From Candidatus Zipacnadum vermilionense (GTDB lineage: Bacteria; Armatimonadota; Zipacnadia; Zipacnadales; Zipacnadaceae), in contig JALGSV010000001.1 of the NCBI GenBank assembly GCA_029821755.1, positions 172,540 through 236,539 on the forward strand: a stretch of DNA of 64,000 nt, given 5' to 3'. Shown piece by piece: positions 8,179-17,954 of this stretch. Position numbers and translations under genes: made by a program. The first letter of the stretch is position 1. Each line of letters begins with the position of its first letter. The notes under the pieces were generated by a model that saw nothing but the letters and a program-made list of their open reading frames with translations, was not told the origin of the DNA and made no database searches.

Positions 8179-9975
8179 ATGTCCTTGTCCACCCACTTCT
8201 CCCTTCGGCGAGGCTCGATGCTCAATTCCGAGTCCTTAGTCAAACGCGGCACCCTAGCGGCCGGCTTGCTGATCATTGCGTTGATTGTGCTGGCGACGAA
8301 GTTCACCTCACTCGACGTCAATGGCGCTGACTACGCGCAGTTGGCTCGGAACCTGGCCACCGGGCATGGTTACACCACTTCGGTGATTACGCCCCTGAGC
8401 CTGGCCCTGGTGCCCCGGATCGAGAATCACCCCGAGATGACGCGGCCGCCGGCGTACGTCACGGTACTGGCCCTCGGCATGCTCATCGGCGGCGCGACAG
8501 ACAAGACAGTGGCCGTGATATCGATAATCTTCTTGCTGCTAACCGCGCTGGCGCTCTACTTCATCGCCCTGCGCGTCTTTGGCCCGCGGGTGGCCCTGTG
8601 GGCCTTGCTGCTGTACGCCACGTCTGTGCCGCTGCTTCGGCAGGCGATCTCCGGTCTGGACACGACCTTCCTGTCCTTCCTGGTCACATTGCTTTTCGGG
8701 GCGCTCATATGGAACTACCGGGCTGCGCGGGGCGAGGAGGACGAGGAGGAAGAGCCCTCAAGACTCGGCTTGTGCGTGCCCATTGCGGTCGGGGTACTGG
8801 TGGGCCTGTGCTACCTCACCTCGTACGACACGCTGGTGCTCTTGCCGGTGGCGCTGTACTTCCTGTGGCGGGCGGACCGCCCCCAGGCCAAGCGCAACCT
8901 GATAGCCGTGCTCGTTGTCTTCCTAATCTTGGTCCTGCCCTGGATCATTCGGTGTTCGGTGATCGCGGGCGGGCCCTTCATCTCGCTGCACAGCTACGAA
9001 CTGGCCATGTTCACCGACCAGTACCCGGGCCAGACGCTCTTCCGGCGCTTCGACGATGTCCCGAGCAAGCCGTGGCTCATGCTGATAGCCCACTGGCCTG
9101 ACATGGTCAAGAAGATCGGCCAGGGCATCGGCGGGCTGTACACCGACGCCGCGCAGTTTGCGGGTCCGTACCTGATGCCGTTCTTCATCGTGGGGCTGCT
9201 ACTAGCCGCGCCTCGCCGGCGCTCGGTGCTGCTGCACGGCTGTCTGGGGCTGGCGATCCTCCTGCAGCTCGCCGTCCTATGCTACTACCAGCCGCTGGCG
9301 AGAATCCTGCTGCCCTACGCGCCCATGGTGGCGATGCTGGCAGTGTTCTGGTTCACGACCCTGGTGGAGGAATGGAACGAGGCGCTGCTTGGTTTGCGGC
9401 GGCATTACCAGGGCCTAGGCCTGTCGCTGGACGCGGTGCTGTACGCCGGCCTCGTCGTGGCGATGGCCATACCGCTAGTGCTGTTCCTGTTTCTGAGCGG
9501 CGAGTCGCGCGCGCACCCGGCGATTGACACCATGAGGCAACTTGGGTCCATGCCCTATCCCTACCTGGCGACTGACCTGCCCTGGCTAGCGGCCTGGTAC
9601 GGCGACAAGCAGGCCCTATCTCTGCCCTACCGCGAGCGGGACTGGACGGCCATGGAGCAGGCTAAGCTCACCCCTCCCGCGATCTACCTCTCGCCCGCCC
9701 TGTTGGAGGCACCTCCCACGGAGAGGATGGAGTCCTGGCAGCGCTTGCTCCTGTCGGGCCAGGACTTCCACGGAATGAAACGAATACCGAACTGGCGGCA
9801 GGCCGGGGTGCTCCTGGCCAAGACCGCGCCGCCTTCGCCGGCCGTGCGGGGAGCCAGGGGGGCGACGGGGAGCGGAACGCCCGCGACCGGGGGCAGGCCG
9901 CCGGCTGCCGGTAGCGCAAGTGGAGAAAGAGCGCCAGCCGGCGGAGCACCCACGGGCTCGGCGGCCCCGCCGTAG
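8179..9975 (+). CDS. Polytopic membrane glycosyltransferase (GT39/ArnT-like)
   Basis: About 598 residues with roughly eleven hydrophobic segments. The first loop contains NGADYAQLARNLATGHGY and EMTRPPAYV, the pattern of the lumenal loop of GT-C enzymes such as ArnT and PMT, which use polyprenyl-phosphate sugars at the outer face of the membrane. The C-terminal 50 residues are a Gly/Ala/Pro-rich low-complexity tail without membrane character. ATG 8179 (after GAGAGG) and ATG 8218 are both possible starts. It stands alone, 255 bases upstream of the CDP-sugar genes, and may transfer a sugar to a surface glycan or protein. Donor and acceptor are unknown. Confidence 0.75.
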   Translation: MSLSTHFSLRRGSMLNSESLVKRGTLAAGLLIIALIVLATKFTSLDVNGADYAQLARNLATGHGYTTSVITPLSLALVPRIENHPEMTRPPAYVTVLALGMLIGGATDKTVAVISIIFLLLTALALYFIALRVFGPRVALWALLLYATSVPLLRQAISGLDTTFLSFLVTLLFGALIWNYRAARGEEDEEEEPSRLGLCVPIAVGVLVGLCYLTSYDTLVLLPVALYFLWRADRPQAKRNLIAVLVVFLILVLPWIIRCSVIAGGPFISLHSYELAMFTDQYPGQTLFRRFDDVPSKPWLMLIAHWPDMVKKIGQGIGGLYTDAAQFAGPYLMPFFIVGLLLAAPRRRSVLLHGCLGLAILLQLAVLCYYQPLARILLPYAPMVAMLAVFWFTTLVEEWNEALLGLRRHYQGLGLSLDAVLYAGLVVAMAIPLVLFLFLSGESRAHPAIDTMRQLGSMPYPYLATDLPWLAAWYGDKQALSLPYRERDWTAMEQAKLTPPAIYLSPALLEAPPTERMESWQRLLLSGQDFHGMKRIPNWRQAGVLLAKTAPPSPAVRGARGATGSGTPATGGRPPAAGSASGERAPAGGAPTGSAAPP

Positions 9976-10230
9976 CGGGCACCGGCCAGGGCGCGTCTGA
10001 GGAACCTGTCGGTCCTGGCAGTCGTCGGCACGCGCAGTTCCCGGCGATCTTGTCAGGAGGGCTATCCCAGCCAGCTCCGGCTTAGGCCTCGCGCGTGTCC
10101 ACCCGGCTCCCGAGGAACCATCAGGGAGTGTAGGTGGCAGCCCGCGGCGACTGGCGCTTCCTCGGCTGCTTCACCTCGTACCCTCCCCCTGCTTGACTTG
10201 TCCTCGGGCCGCGCTGTAGGAGACGGCAAC
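9976..10230. other. Non-coding gap before the CDP-sugar operon
   Basis: No convincing gene is seen. TTGACT at 10193-10198 resembles a -35 box, but the possible -10 (TGTAGG) would overlap the ribosome binding site of rfbH, so no promoter is called. Confidence 0.4.
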
Positions 10231-11544
10231 GTGAACGAAGCGGAGATCAGGGAGCAGATACTCGGTCTGGCGCGGCGACTGTGTCGGATGCGGACGGCCG
10301 ACCATGTCTTCGTGCCAGGCCGGACCCAAGTGCACTATGCCGGGCGCGTCTTCGACGAGGAGGAAATGGCTTCGCTGATCGACTGTGCGCTCGACGGGTG
10401 GCTGACGGCGGGACCGTATGCCGAGCGCTTCGAGCGGGCCTTCAGCGACTACCTCGGCGTGGGCCACACCCTCCTGGTCAACTCCGGGTCCTCCGCGAAT
10501 CTGCTCTGCGTGGCCGCTCTGACCTCCCCCAAGCTCGGGGACCGTCGCCTGCGCCCCGGCGACGAGGTCATTACCACCGCCGCGGGCTTTCCCACTACCC
10601 TCGCCCCGCTGGTGCAGCACCAACTGGTCCCCGTCTGCGTGGATGTGGACCTCGGCACCTACAACGCCAACCCCGATCTTCTGCGCGAGGCTGTCTCGCG
10701 GCGCACCCGCGCGATCTTTCTCCCTCACACCCTGGGCAACCCCTTTGACCTGGACGCGGTCCACCGGATAGCGGAGAAGCACAGTCTGTTCCTCCTGGAG
10801 GACAACTGCGACTCGCTGGGTAGCCGCTATGACGGCAAGCCCACGGGCAGCTTCGGGCACCTGGCTTCCCACAGCTTTTTCCCCGCGCATCACATCACGA
10901 TGGGGGAGGGGGGGGCCGTGGTTACCGACGACCAGGAGTTAGCCCGCGTCGTCGCCTCTCTGCGCGATTGGGGGCGCGACTGTTGGTGTGAGCCGGGGCA
11001 ATCCAACTCCTGCGGTCAGCGCTTCACCCAGCAGCACGGCAAGCTGCCCCTTGGCTACGACCACAAGTACGTCTACTCGCACGTCGGCTACAACCTGAAG
11101 CTCACGGATCTGCAGGCCGCCTTCGGTCTGGCCCAGCTGGGCAAGCTGCCGGGCTTCATCGAAGCCAGGAAGCGCAATTTCACGCGGTTCCACCAGCATC
11201 TGACCCGGTATGCCGACCGGCTGATTCTTCCCGAGGCCACGCCCCACAGCGACCCGGCGTGGTTCGCCTTCCCCGTGACCGTGCGCCCCGAGGCGGGCTT
11301 CAGCCGCGGTGAGCTAGTGGGGTTCTTGGAGGAGAACCTGGTGGAAACGCGCACCCTCTTCGGGGGTAACCTCCTGCGCCAGCCGGCCTTTCTCGACATC
11401 CACCACCGCGTGGTCGGGGGCCTGTCCAACACGGATTTGGTGATGAACAATACCTTCTTCGTGGGGGTCTACCCGGGGATCGACGAGGCCCGCGCGGCGT
11501 ACGTGATGGAAGTGTTCGACCGCTTCTTCCAGGTGAGCACATGA
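10231..11544 (+). CDS. rfbH: CDP-4-keto-6-deoxyglucose 3-dehydratase (E1)
   Basis: A 437-residue enzyme, the family's usual length, from a GTG after AGGAGA. It has the aminotransferase fold but, as in E1, His replaces the PLP lysine: FFPAHHITMGEGGAV puts His at 220-221. The [2Fe-2S] ligands are all present in the spacing C-x57-C-x-C-x7-C (Cys193, 251, 253, 261). It removes the C3 hydroxyl of CDP-4-keto-6-deoxyglucose using PMP and electrons from a partner reductase (E3), which is not in this window. It opens a six-gene run in which each gene abuts or overlaps the next; rfbG and rfbF, which make its substrate, lie convergently at 19-20.7 kb. Confidence 0.95.
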   Translation: MNEAEIREQILGLARRLCRMRTADHVFVPGRTQVHYAGRVFDEEEMASLIDCALDGWLTAGPYAERFERAFSDYLGVGHTLLVNSGSSANLLCVAALTSPKLGDRRLRPGDEVITTAAGFPTTLAPLVQHQLVPVCVDVDLGTYNANPDLLREAVSRRTRAIFLPHTLGNPFDLDAVHRIAEKHSLFLLEDNCDSLGSRYDGKPTGSFGHLASHSFFPAHHITMGEGGAVVTDDQELARVVASLRDWGRDCWCEPGQSNSCGQRFTQQHGKLPLGYDHKYVYSHVGYNLKLTDLQAAFGLAQLGKLPGFIEARKRNFTRFHQHLTRYADRLILPEATPHSDPAWFAFPVTVRPEAGFSRGELVGFLEENLVETRTLFGGNLLRQPAFLDIHHRVVGGLSNTDLVMNNTFFVGVYPGIDEARAAYVMEVFDRFFQVST

Positions 11545-12548
11545 GTCAAGCCGCGGCGCGACGCTGGGGGCCGGCGCTGCGCGTAGGGCTGGGGTTCGCC
11601 ATCAGCGCGATCGCCCTGGTGGCGGTGCTGCGGCAGGTGCATTGGGATCAGGTGGTGGCTGCCTGGCAGGCTGCCGACGCGCGTTTCCTGGTCCTCGGCG
11701 CGCTGTTGTACCCCTGGCGCCTGGTGTTCATTTCGGCCCGGTGGCAGGAGCTACTGCGCCTCTACGGTCCGACCCCCGCCTTCCGGGTGACGCTACGCGC
11801 TACCAGCGTCGGTTACCTCTTCAATAACCTGTTGCCCCTCCGGTCCGGGGACCTAGTGCGCGGCGCGATGGTGGTGCGGGAGGGCGTGACCATTCGCGCC
11901 GCCGCTTCCAGCGTGTTGCTGGAGAAGGTGGTGGATCTCTGGGCGCTGGTGGCCATCGCGCTGCTGGCGGGAGGCGCCTTCCTGCGGCAGGAGCCGGCGC
12001 TCTTGCGGTCGCTACACTGGGTGGCGCTGGTGGCGGGGGTGAGTCTCGGCGTCTTCCTGGCAGTGGCGCTATCGTGCAGCGCCGAGCAGGCAGGGGCGTG
12101 GTGTGACCGGGCGACGACGCGAACAGGTCGGCTGCTAGCCAAGCTGGCGCGGGTCGTGGTCGAGAGCGGCCAGTTGTGCCGCCGCCCGGGGCCGCTGTTG
12201 ATCACGCTCGCGGCCACGGCGGTCAACTGGGGGATCGAGGCCTGCTTCTACCTGCTAGTGGCGCGCTCCCTGGGAATGCCCCTCACGATAGCCGGCGCCC
12301 TGTTCATGGTCTCCGTGATCGGGCTGGGGCTGTCGGTGCCGACCACTGCGGGAGGCATCGGCGTATGCCAGTACCTGGCGGTGGCTGTGCTGAAGGTTCA
12401 AGGAATAGGCGTCAACGTGGCGGCCGCCTATTCCCTGCTCAGCTATGCCGTGGCCTTCGTGTGCCTCAACGGCGTGGGCCTGGTCTTCCTGGTGACAGGA
12501 GCGCTGCGCAAGCCGCCTGCCAACGTGTCCGAGGGAGGGACAGTATGA
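11541..12548 (+). CDS. Flippase-like / LPG synthase TM-region membrane protein
   Basis: A 335-residue polytopic membrane protein with about eight hydrophobic segments. Conserved positions of the UPF0104/AglD-like family are visible: WRLVFISARWQELL after the second helix, SVGYLFNNLLPLRSGDLVRG, and the C-terminal SVPTTAGGIGVCQYLAVAV. Members occur beside glycosyltransferases and are thought to move or handle lipid-linked substrates. The start ATG overlaps the rfbH stop (ATGA), as does its stop with the next gene. Role inferred: membrane step in export or assembly of the glycan carrying the CDP-derived sugar. Confidence 0.8.
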   Translation: MSQAAARRWGPALRVGLGFAISAIALVAVLRQVHWDQVVAAWQAADARFLVLGALLYPWRLVFISARWQELLRLYGPTPAFRVTLRATSVGYLFNNLLPLRSGDLVRGAMVVREGVTIRAAASSVLLEKVVDLWALVAIALLAGGAFLRQEPALLRSLHWVALVAGVSLGVFLAVALSCSAEQAGAWCDRATTRTGRLLAKLARVVVESGQLCRRPGPLLITLAATAVNWGIEACFYLLVARSLGMPLTIAGALFMVSVIGLGLSVPTTAGGIGVCQYLAVAVLKVQGIGVNVAAAYSLLSYAVAFVCLNGVGLVFLVTGALRKPPANVSEGGTV

Positions 12549-13438
12549 GCAGTGGGCCACCCCGGGTCCTGATCACCGGCGGTAGCGGCTTTATCGGGCG
12601 CAACCTGGCCGAGCAACTTGCCGACGAATTCGCGGTCCTCGCGCCCTCGCACCGGGAGCTGGAGCTACTGGACGAGGAGGCGGTGGAGGCCTATCTATCA
12701 GCGCACCGGGTGGATTTCGTGGTGCACAGCGCCGCCAAGCCCGGCCACCGCAACGCCCCGGACCGCTCCGGCCTGGTGGAAGCCAACCTACGCATGTTCT
12801 TCAACCTGGCCCGCCAGGCAGATCGCTTCGAGCGTCTCGTCTTCCTCAGTAGCGGCGCGGCCTACGACCTGCGTCACTACCAGCCCCGGATGCCGGAGGA
12901 GTACTTCGACACCCATGTGCCTGCCGACGCCGTCGGCTTCCCCAAGTACGTTTGCGCCAAGTACCTGGAGCGCGCGGAACGCCTCGTCGAGCTTCGCCCC
13001 TTCGGAGCCTTCGGCAAATACGAGGACTGGGAGATTCGCTTCATCTCCAACGCCATCTGCAAGACGCTTTTCGACTTGTCGGTGACCATCCGCCAGAACC
13101 GTCGCTTCGATTACGTCTACGTGGATGACCTGGTGACGGTGGTCCGGCACTTCTTGCAGCATGGGGGCCGCCATAAGGCTTACAACGTCACCCCTGACAC
13201 TACCGTGGAGCTGCGGGAGCTGGCGGAGAAGGTCGTGGCTGTTTCCCAGAAGAACTTGCCGGTGGTGATCGAGCAGGAAGGTCTGGGGTCGGAGTACAGC
13301 GGCGACAACCGGCGCCTGCGGGAGGAGATCCCCGGCCTGCAGTTCACCCCGATTGACGAGGCGATCAGCCGTCTGTACGAGTGGTACGCCGACCATCGCG
13401 ACCTGATCCGCTACGAGGCGCTGCTGGCCGACAAGTAG
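12545..13438 (+). CDS. NAD(P)-dependent SDR, probable 4-ketoreductase of the branched CDP-sugar
   Basis: A 297-residue extended short-chain dehydrogenase with the cofactor loop GGSGFIG near residue 15, a central VVHSAAK segment, LSSGAAYD (Ser of the triad) and the pair YVCAK (Tyr/Lys). The ATG overlaps the preceding TGA and has a GAGGGAGGG box. It lies between the flippase-like gene and the ThDP-enzyme fusion. In CDP-yersiniose synthesis a reductase (YerF) reduces C4 after the two-carbon branch is added, and that step fits this position; an epimerase role is an alternative. Specificity cannot be read from sequence alone. Confidence 0.82.
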   Translation: MSSGPPRVLITGGSGFIGRNLAEQLADEFAVLAPSHRELELLDEEAVEAYLSAHRVDFVVHSAAKPGHRNAPDRSGLVEANLRMFFNLARQADRFERLVFLSSGAAYDLRHYQPRMPEEYFDTHVPADAVGFPKYVCAKYLERAERLVELRPFGAFGKYEDWEIRFISNAICKTLFDLSVTIRQNRRFDYVYVDDLVTVVRHFLQHGGRHKAYNVTPDTTVELRELAEKVVAVSQKNLPVVIEQEGLGSEYSGDNRRLREEIPGLQFTPIDEAISRLYEWYADHRDLIRYEALLADK

Positions 13439-13449
13439 AACCCAAACCC

Positions 13450-16400
13450 ATGATGAAGCTATCCGACTACGTCTGGAGCCGCCTGGCCGAGGCCGGGGTG
13501 CGCCATGTCTTCATGGTTGCTGGTGGCGGGGCCATGCACCTGAACGACTCCCTCGGCCAGGAAGAGCGGATACGCTACATCTGCAACCACCACGAGCAGG
13601 CCTGCGCTATGGCGGCGGAGGGCTACTCGCGCGTGACTGGCCGCATCGGCGTGCTGAACGTCACCAGCGGCCCGGGCGGAATCAACGCCCTCAACGGCGT
13701 CTTCGGTGCCTGGACCGACTCCATCCCGATGCTGGTCCTCTCGGGGCAGGTCAAGCGCGAGACCTGCCTGCGCTACCACGGCCTCTTCAACCTGCGCCAG
13801 CTCGGTGACCAGGAAGCCGACATCATCGCCCTGGCGCAGCACCTCACCAAGTACGCCGTCTTCGTAGACGATCCTCAGCAGATTCGCTACCACCTGGAGC
13901 GCGCCTTGCACCTGGCCACCACTGGGCGGCCCGGGCCGTGCTGGCTGGACATACCGCTGGACGTGCAGGCGGCGCAGATAGACGAAACCGCGCTGCCCGG
14001 CTATGACCCGGCCGAAGACCCCCTGCCCTGGGATCTGGAAGCGCTGCCCGAACACGTGGCGGAGGTCGTGGAGCGCCTGCACCGCGCCGAGCGGCCCGTG
14101 ATCCTGGCCGGGAGCGGAATTCGGCAGGCCCACGCGGTGGAGTTGTTCCGGAAGCTACTGCCCGAGTTGGGGGTGCCGGTGGTGTTGTCACGGACGGCTA
14201 AGGACCTACTCCCAGCGGAGGACCCGCACTACTGCGGCCGGGGTGGAATTGACGCCGACCGCGCCGGCAATTTCGTGGTACGTAATGCCGACGTGCTGCT
14301 GGTGATCGGCTCCCGCCTGGGGGTGCGGCAGACGGGGTACAATTGGGACAGCTTCGCGCCCGGCGCCTACCGCATTCACGTGGACGCCGACCCCAACGAG
14401 TTGACCAAGCCCAGCGCCGCGGCGCACCTGCCGCTGTGCTATGACGCCGGCCTCTTCTTGGAGGAGATGCGCCGCCAGCTGGAGTCGGCCCCCGGGCCGG
14501 TGCGCGGCCAGTGGCTGGACTGGTGCCGCGCCCTCCCGCGGCGCTATCCTGGCGTCGCCGAATGCCACCGCGAGTGCCTGTCGCCCCTCAATCCCTATCA
14601 CTTCCTTGAGCACCTTTTCGGCTGCCTGAGTCCCGAGGAGGTCGTCATCTGCGCCAACGGCGCCGCCTTCATCATGGCCTGTCAGGTGGCGGACTTGCAG
14701 CCAGACCAGCGGCTGTTCTTCAACTCCGGGTGCGCCTCCATGGGCTGGGACTTACCGGCAGCGGTGGGCGCGGCCGTAGCCCAGGACGGCAAGCGGGTGG
14801 TGTGCCTGGCCGGAGACGGCAGCCTGCAGATGAACGTGCAGGAGATGCAGACCGCGGCGCACCACCAACTCCCGATCAAGCTCTTCGTGCTCAACAACCA
14901 CGGCTACCTCTCCATCCGCGTCACCCAGGAGTCTTTCTTCGGCCGCTTCGTAGGCGAGAGCGAGGCCAGCGGGATGAGCACGCCGGATTTCGTGCAGGTC
15001 GCTGGCGCCTACGGCTGGACCGCCTACCGCTTGGACGGCGAGCACGGAGACGAGACCATCCGTCGCACGCTGGAGACGCCCGGCCCGGTCCTCTGCGAGG
15101 TAGCCGTCGATCCCCGCCAGGAGTTCGAGCCGCGCTCTCGCAGCAAGCAACTCCCCGACGGCCGCATCATCTCCCCACCCCTGGAAGACATGTACCCCTT
15201 CCTGGACCGGGAAGAGCTCGTGGACAATGTCTTATCGGGTGAGGAAGATGACGGAGTGACAGCCAGCACGGCTGTGCCTGACTCTTCCGGGGCTGACCTG
15301 GAGGCGTTGCTGGCGGAGACCGTGGAGGCGGCACAAGTGCGGGAGTCATCAGCTTTTGACCAAGCCGCTGGGCACTGGGGGGACCACCTGGTGCTGTACG
15401 GGGCAGGGGATCAAGGACGTAAGGTCGCTCGTGCCCTGCAGTCATTCGGTGTGAAGCTCTTAGTCTTCGCTGACCGCAACGCCCACGTCTGGGGGCAGCG
15501 GGTGGAGGGGATCCCCGTCGTATCCCCGGAGCAGGCCGCTCGGGAGTTCGGTCAGCAGGCGGCGGTTGTCGTGACCGTCTGGAACCCCACCTTTGACTAT
15601 GGGCAGACCGAGAGGGAACTGAGAGAGCTCGGGTGCCAAGTGGTCTTGCCTCTGCCTCCCCTGGTGTGGAAGTATGCCGAGGCGCTCCTGCCCGGTTTGT
15701 TCTTCGACCTGCCTCACAGAATTCTCCAGCAAGCGGCTGCGATCAGGGACGCTTTCGGTCTCTTCTCTGACTCGCTGTCCCGACGTCTGTTTGTCAGCCA
15801 GCTTCGGCTCCACATGCACGGCGACCCACGGGGCCTGGAGACAACGGCGGACCATGTGCAATACTTCCCTCCGGAGTTGCTGCCTCTGCCCTCGGAGGGC
15901 GTGTTCCTCGACGTGGGAGCGTTTGACGGGGACATGTTGCGTGGCTTCCTCGCGCTGGGCACGGGGGGCCTCTATGTGGGCCTCGAACCCGACCCGGTAA
16001 ATTTCGCCAGACTGCGGCCCTATGTGAGAACGCTGCCGGCGACTACGCAGGAGCGGGTGACATTGATTGACAGTGCGGCGTCCGACAGACGCCAAAAGCT
16101 GCGTTTCGGTAGGGCGGGCACCCCGAGTGCAGGGGCGACTGCGGACGGTGCGGTCCAGGTGCAAGCCCTTCCACTCGATGAATTGTGCCTGCCGGATCGC
16201 GTGGTGTGCCTGAAAATGGACGTCGAGGGAGCCGAGAACGAGGCCTTGGGAGGGGCCGCGGGCACGGTTGTACGCGATCAACCAGCTCTAGCGGTGTCGC
16301 TCTACCATCGGACCGAGGCCCTGTGGCGGCTTCCGGGTAAAGTGAGGGAGCTGCTCCCCTCGCACTCACTCTACTTGAGAAGGTATGCGAACTGCGGGTT

Positions 16401-16473
16401 CGAGCTTGTCATGTACGCTATACCGCCTGGGCGCGCGCCGAACGTCCCTGGGGGGGCAGGCGCAACTGAGTGA
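13450..16473 (+). CDS. ThDP-dependent acyl-transfer enzyme fused to Rossmann and FkbM methyltransferase domains
   Basis: A single uninterrupted 1007-residue frame from the ATG pair at 13450. Residues 1-600 are acetolactate-synthase-like: the catalytic Glu in CNHHEQ (Glu49), a central FAD/DHS domain, and the ThDP motif GDGS...NNHGY. The nearest role by context is YerE, which adds a two-carbon unit from pyruvate to CDP-3,6-dideoxy-4-ulose. After an acidic linker (about 600-640), VLYGAGDQGRK starts a small Rossmann-like domain. From about 790, DVGAFDGDM and LKMDVEGAE mark an FkbM-type SAM methyltransferase. The usual YerE is about 570 residues with no such extension. The stop overlaps the next gene's start. 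Confidence 0.88.
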   Translation: MMKLSDYVWSRLAEAGVRHVFMVAGGGAMHLNDSLGQEERIRYICNHHEQACAMAAEGYSRVTGRIGVLNVTSGPGGINALNGVFGAWTDSIPMLVLSGQVKRETCLRYHGLFNLRQLGDQEADIIALAQHLTKYAVFVDDPQQIRYHLERALHLATTGRPGPCWLDIPLDVQAAQIDETALPGYDPAEDPLPWDLEALPEHVAEVVERLHRAERPVILAGSGIRQAHAVELFRKLLPELGVPVVLSRTAKDLLPAEDPHYCGRGGIDADRAGNFVVRNADVLLVIGSRLGVRQTGYNWDSFAPGAYRIHVDADPNELTKPSAAAHLPLCYDAGLFLEEMRRQLESAPGPVRGQWLDWCRALPRRYPGVAECHRECLSPLNPYHFLEHLFGCLSPEEVVICANGAAFIMACQVADLQPDQRLFFNSGCASMGWDLPAAVGAAVAQDGKRVVCLAGDGSLQMNVQEMQTAAHHQLPIKLFVLNNHGYLSIRVTQESFFGRFVGESEASGMSTPDFVQVAGAYGWTAYRLDGEHGDETIRRTLETPGPVLCEVAVDPRQEFEPRSRSKQLPDGRIISPPLEDMYPFLDREELVDNVLSGEEDDGVTASTAVPDSSGADLEALLAETVEAAQVRESSAFDQAAGHWGDHLVLYGAGDQGRKVARALQSFGVKLLVFADRNAHVWGQRVEGIPVVSPEQAAREFGQQAAVVVTVWNPTFDYGQTERELRELGCQVVLPLPPLVWKYAEALLPGLFFDLPHRILQQAAAIRDAFGLFSDSLSRRLFVSQLRLHMHGDPRGLETTADHVQYFPPELLPLPSEGVFLDVGAFDGDMLRGFLALGTGGLYVGLEPDPVNFARLRPYVRTLPATTQERVTLIDSAASDRRQKLRFGRAGTPSAGATADGAVQVQALPLDELCLPDRVVCLKMDVEGAENEALGGAAGTVVRDQPALAVSLYHRTEALWRLPGKVRELLPSHSLYLRRYANCGFELVMYAIPPGRAPNVPGGAGATE

Positions 16474-17954
16474 TGAAGACCGTCTGCATGACTGCACGCC
16501 TTTTCGACCGGGCTCTGAACGCCTGCCCGCGCCTCTTCGGGCTGCAAGGACGTCCGCTGTATCCTCAGCATTTGTGGATGGTCAATGTAAGCGTCATGCT
16601 CTTTGTTCTGAGCGTCGCGCTTTCCGTCGACGACATGTACTACAGCTGTAGCGGGGATCTGAGGTCCCGCATCGTGCCTGCCCGGGCGATGCTGGCCGGG
16701 CTCGACCCGTACTTCTTTGAGTGGGAACCGGGCATGGGGGAGCGCCTCGCTGATTGCTACCAGATACCGACCTTGATGACTCGCGCCACGGTCTTGCCCT
16801 CCGTCCTATGGGCCTACACAGGTCTGGCCAAACTGCCCTTCGGCGTGAGCCGGTGGGGGCATTTCTGCCTGGAAGAGGCGGCGTTCCTGATCCTCGCCAT
16901 CCTCATGAGTAGGTTGCGACGCCACCGGACTGATCGCGAGCGCGCGCTGGCTGCATCCCTGATGCTGGTGGCCGTCGGGTGCAGCCCGATATGGAGACTT
17001 CACGTCGAGCGCGGTCAGTACTACATCTACGTCGCACTCCTGCTGGGTCTGGCCCTGTTCTGGCTGGATCGATACAAGCCAATGTGGGCGGGAGCCCTGA
17101 TCGCCTGGGCCGCATTCCTCAGGCCGACGATAGCCGTAGTGTTCTTGCCATTCCTGGCTAAGCGCCGCGGGGCGGTCCTGCTGGGTGGGGTGGCGGGTAT
17201 GGCTGTCGCATTCGGGTTGAGCTTGCCGCTTACCGGCTTGGAGGTGTACCGCAGCGCAAAGCGCAGCATCGCCGGATGGGACGTTGTGTTCGGGCAGCAG
17301 TATCTGTCGGACTCTGTCGATGCCTACCTGGCTCCGCCGGCGCTTAGATGTGACAGGGCATTGACACCGAGAGTTATCGAGGGGGTTGTAACGTCCTGGA
17401 GTCTGTGGAAGCCTCCCTTGTGCCAGTCCTACAGCCTACTGGGCGTATCGAATACGCTGATCTTCCGCGCGAACCAACTGGGCGCAAACCTCCGCATCGA
17501 CCCCAAGTCGGACTGGCGACTCCGGGTGTTCCGTGGGTGTTGTGCAGTTCTGCTGCTCGTTTTGTTTCTGGTCATGCTCCGGTTGCGTCGCCAAACAGCG
17601 GGTCTGGTCCTATTGATGCTGGGCTTGTTTCTAGCGTTCTTGGCCGATTACATGACCGCGCCCTCCCGGAATCTGTACTCCGAAGTGTTCCAGGTCCTTC
17701 CCTTCGGGGTACTGGGCCCCCTGCTGTTTAGCGGGCGTTTGGGAAGGTTGTACCGGTGGTGCGGCGCCGTCGGCGTGCTCTGGGCGCCCTTGTCATATCT
17801 TGCCAAACTGGCGCCAGGCGCGGTCCACAGATGGCTAATCGTGTTCTCGTGGCTAGGACCATATTCCGCCCTGGTGTTCTTTGGTGGCGCGGTACTCTAC
17901 CTGGCACGCCAGGATGTGCAAGCTGCACCTGCCGCCGAGAGAGAACTGACATGA
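16470..17954 (+). CDS. GT87/DUF2029-like membrane glycosyltransferase
   Basis: A 494-residue protein with about ten hydrophobic helices. The segment ERGQYYIYVALLLGLALF, followed by a GALIAWAAFLRPT turn, resembles the GT87 mannosyltransferase family (DUF2029), which uses polyprenyl-phosphate sugars. An early acidic pair (SVDDMYY) after the first helix may be catalytic. The ATG overlaps the end of the ThDP-FkbM fusion gene and the stop overlaps the GT2 gene, so it belongs to the operon. It could transfer the branched sugar or another residue of the same glycan. The family call rests on general pattern. Confidence 0.68.
   Translation: MMKTVCMTARLFDRALNACPRLFGLQGRPLYPQHLWMVNVSVMLFVLSVALSVDDMYYSCSGDLRSRIVPARAMLAGLDPYFFEWEPGMGERLADCYQIPTLMTRATVLPSVLWAYTGLAKLPFGVSRWGHFCLEEAAFLILAILMSRLRRHRTDRERALAASLMLVAVGCSPIWRLHVERGQYYIYVALLLGLALFWLDRYKPMWAGALIAWAAFLRPTIAVVFLPFLAKRRGAVLLGGVAGMAVAFGLSLPLTGLEVYRSAKRSIAGWDVVFGQQYLSDSVDAYLAPPALRCDRALTPRVIEGVVTSWSLWKPPLCQSYSLLGVSNTLIFRANQLGANLRIDPKSDWRLRVFRGCCAVLLLVLFLVMLRLRRQTAGLVLLMLGLFLAFLADYMTAPSRNLYSEVFQVLPFGVLGPLLFSGRLGRLYRWCGAVGVLWAPLSYLAKLAPGAVHRWLIVFSWLGPYSALVFFGGAVLYLARQDVQAAPAAERELT

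Noticed and set aside
10193..10220. rfbH promoter (TTGACT with TGTAGG)
   Set aside because: The -10 would coincide with the ribosome binding site, leaving no room for a transcript start before the GTG.
15460..16281. Minus-strand 273-residue frame opposite the FkbM domain
   Set aside because: Shadow of a recognisable methyltransferase domain; no ribosome binding site or family features.
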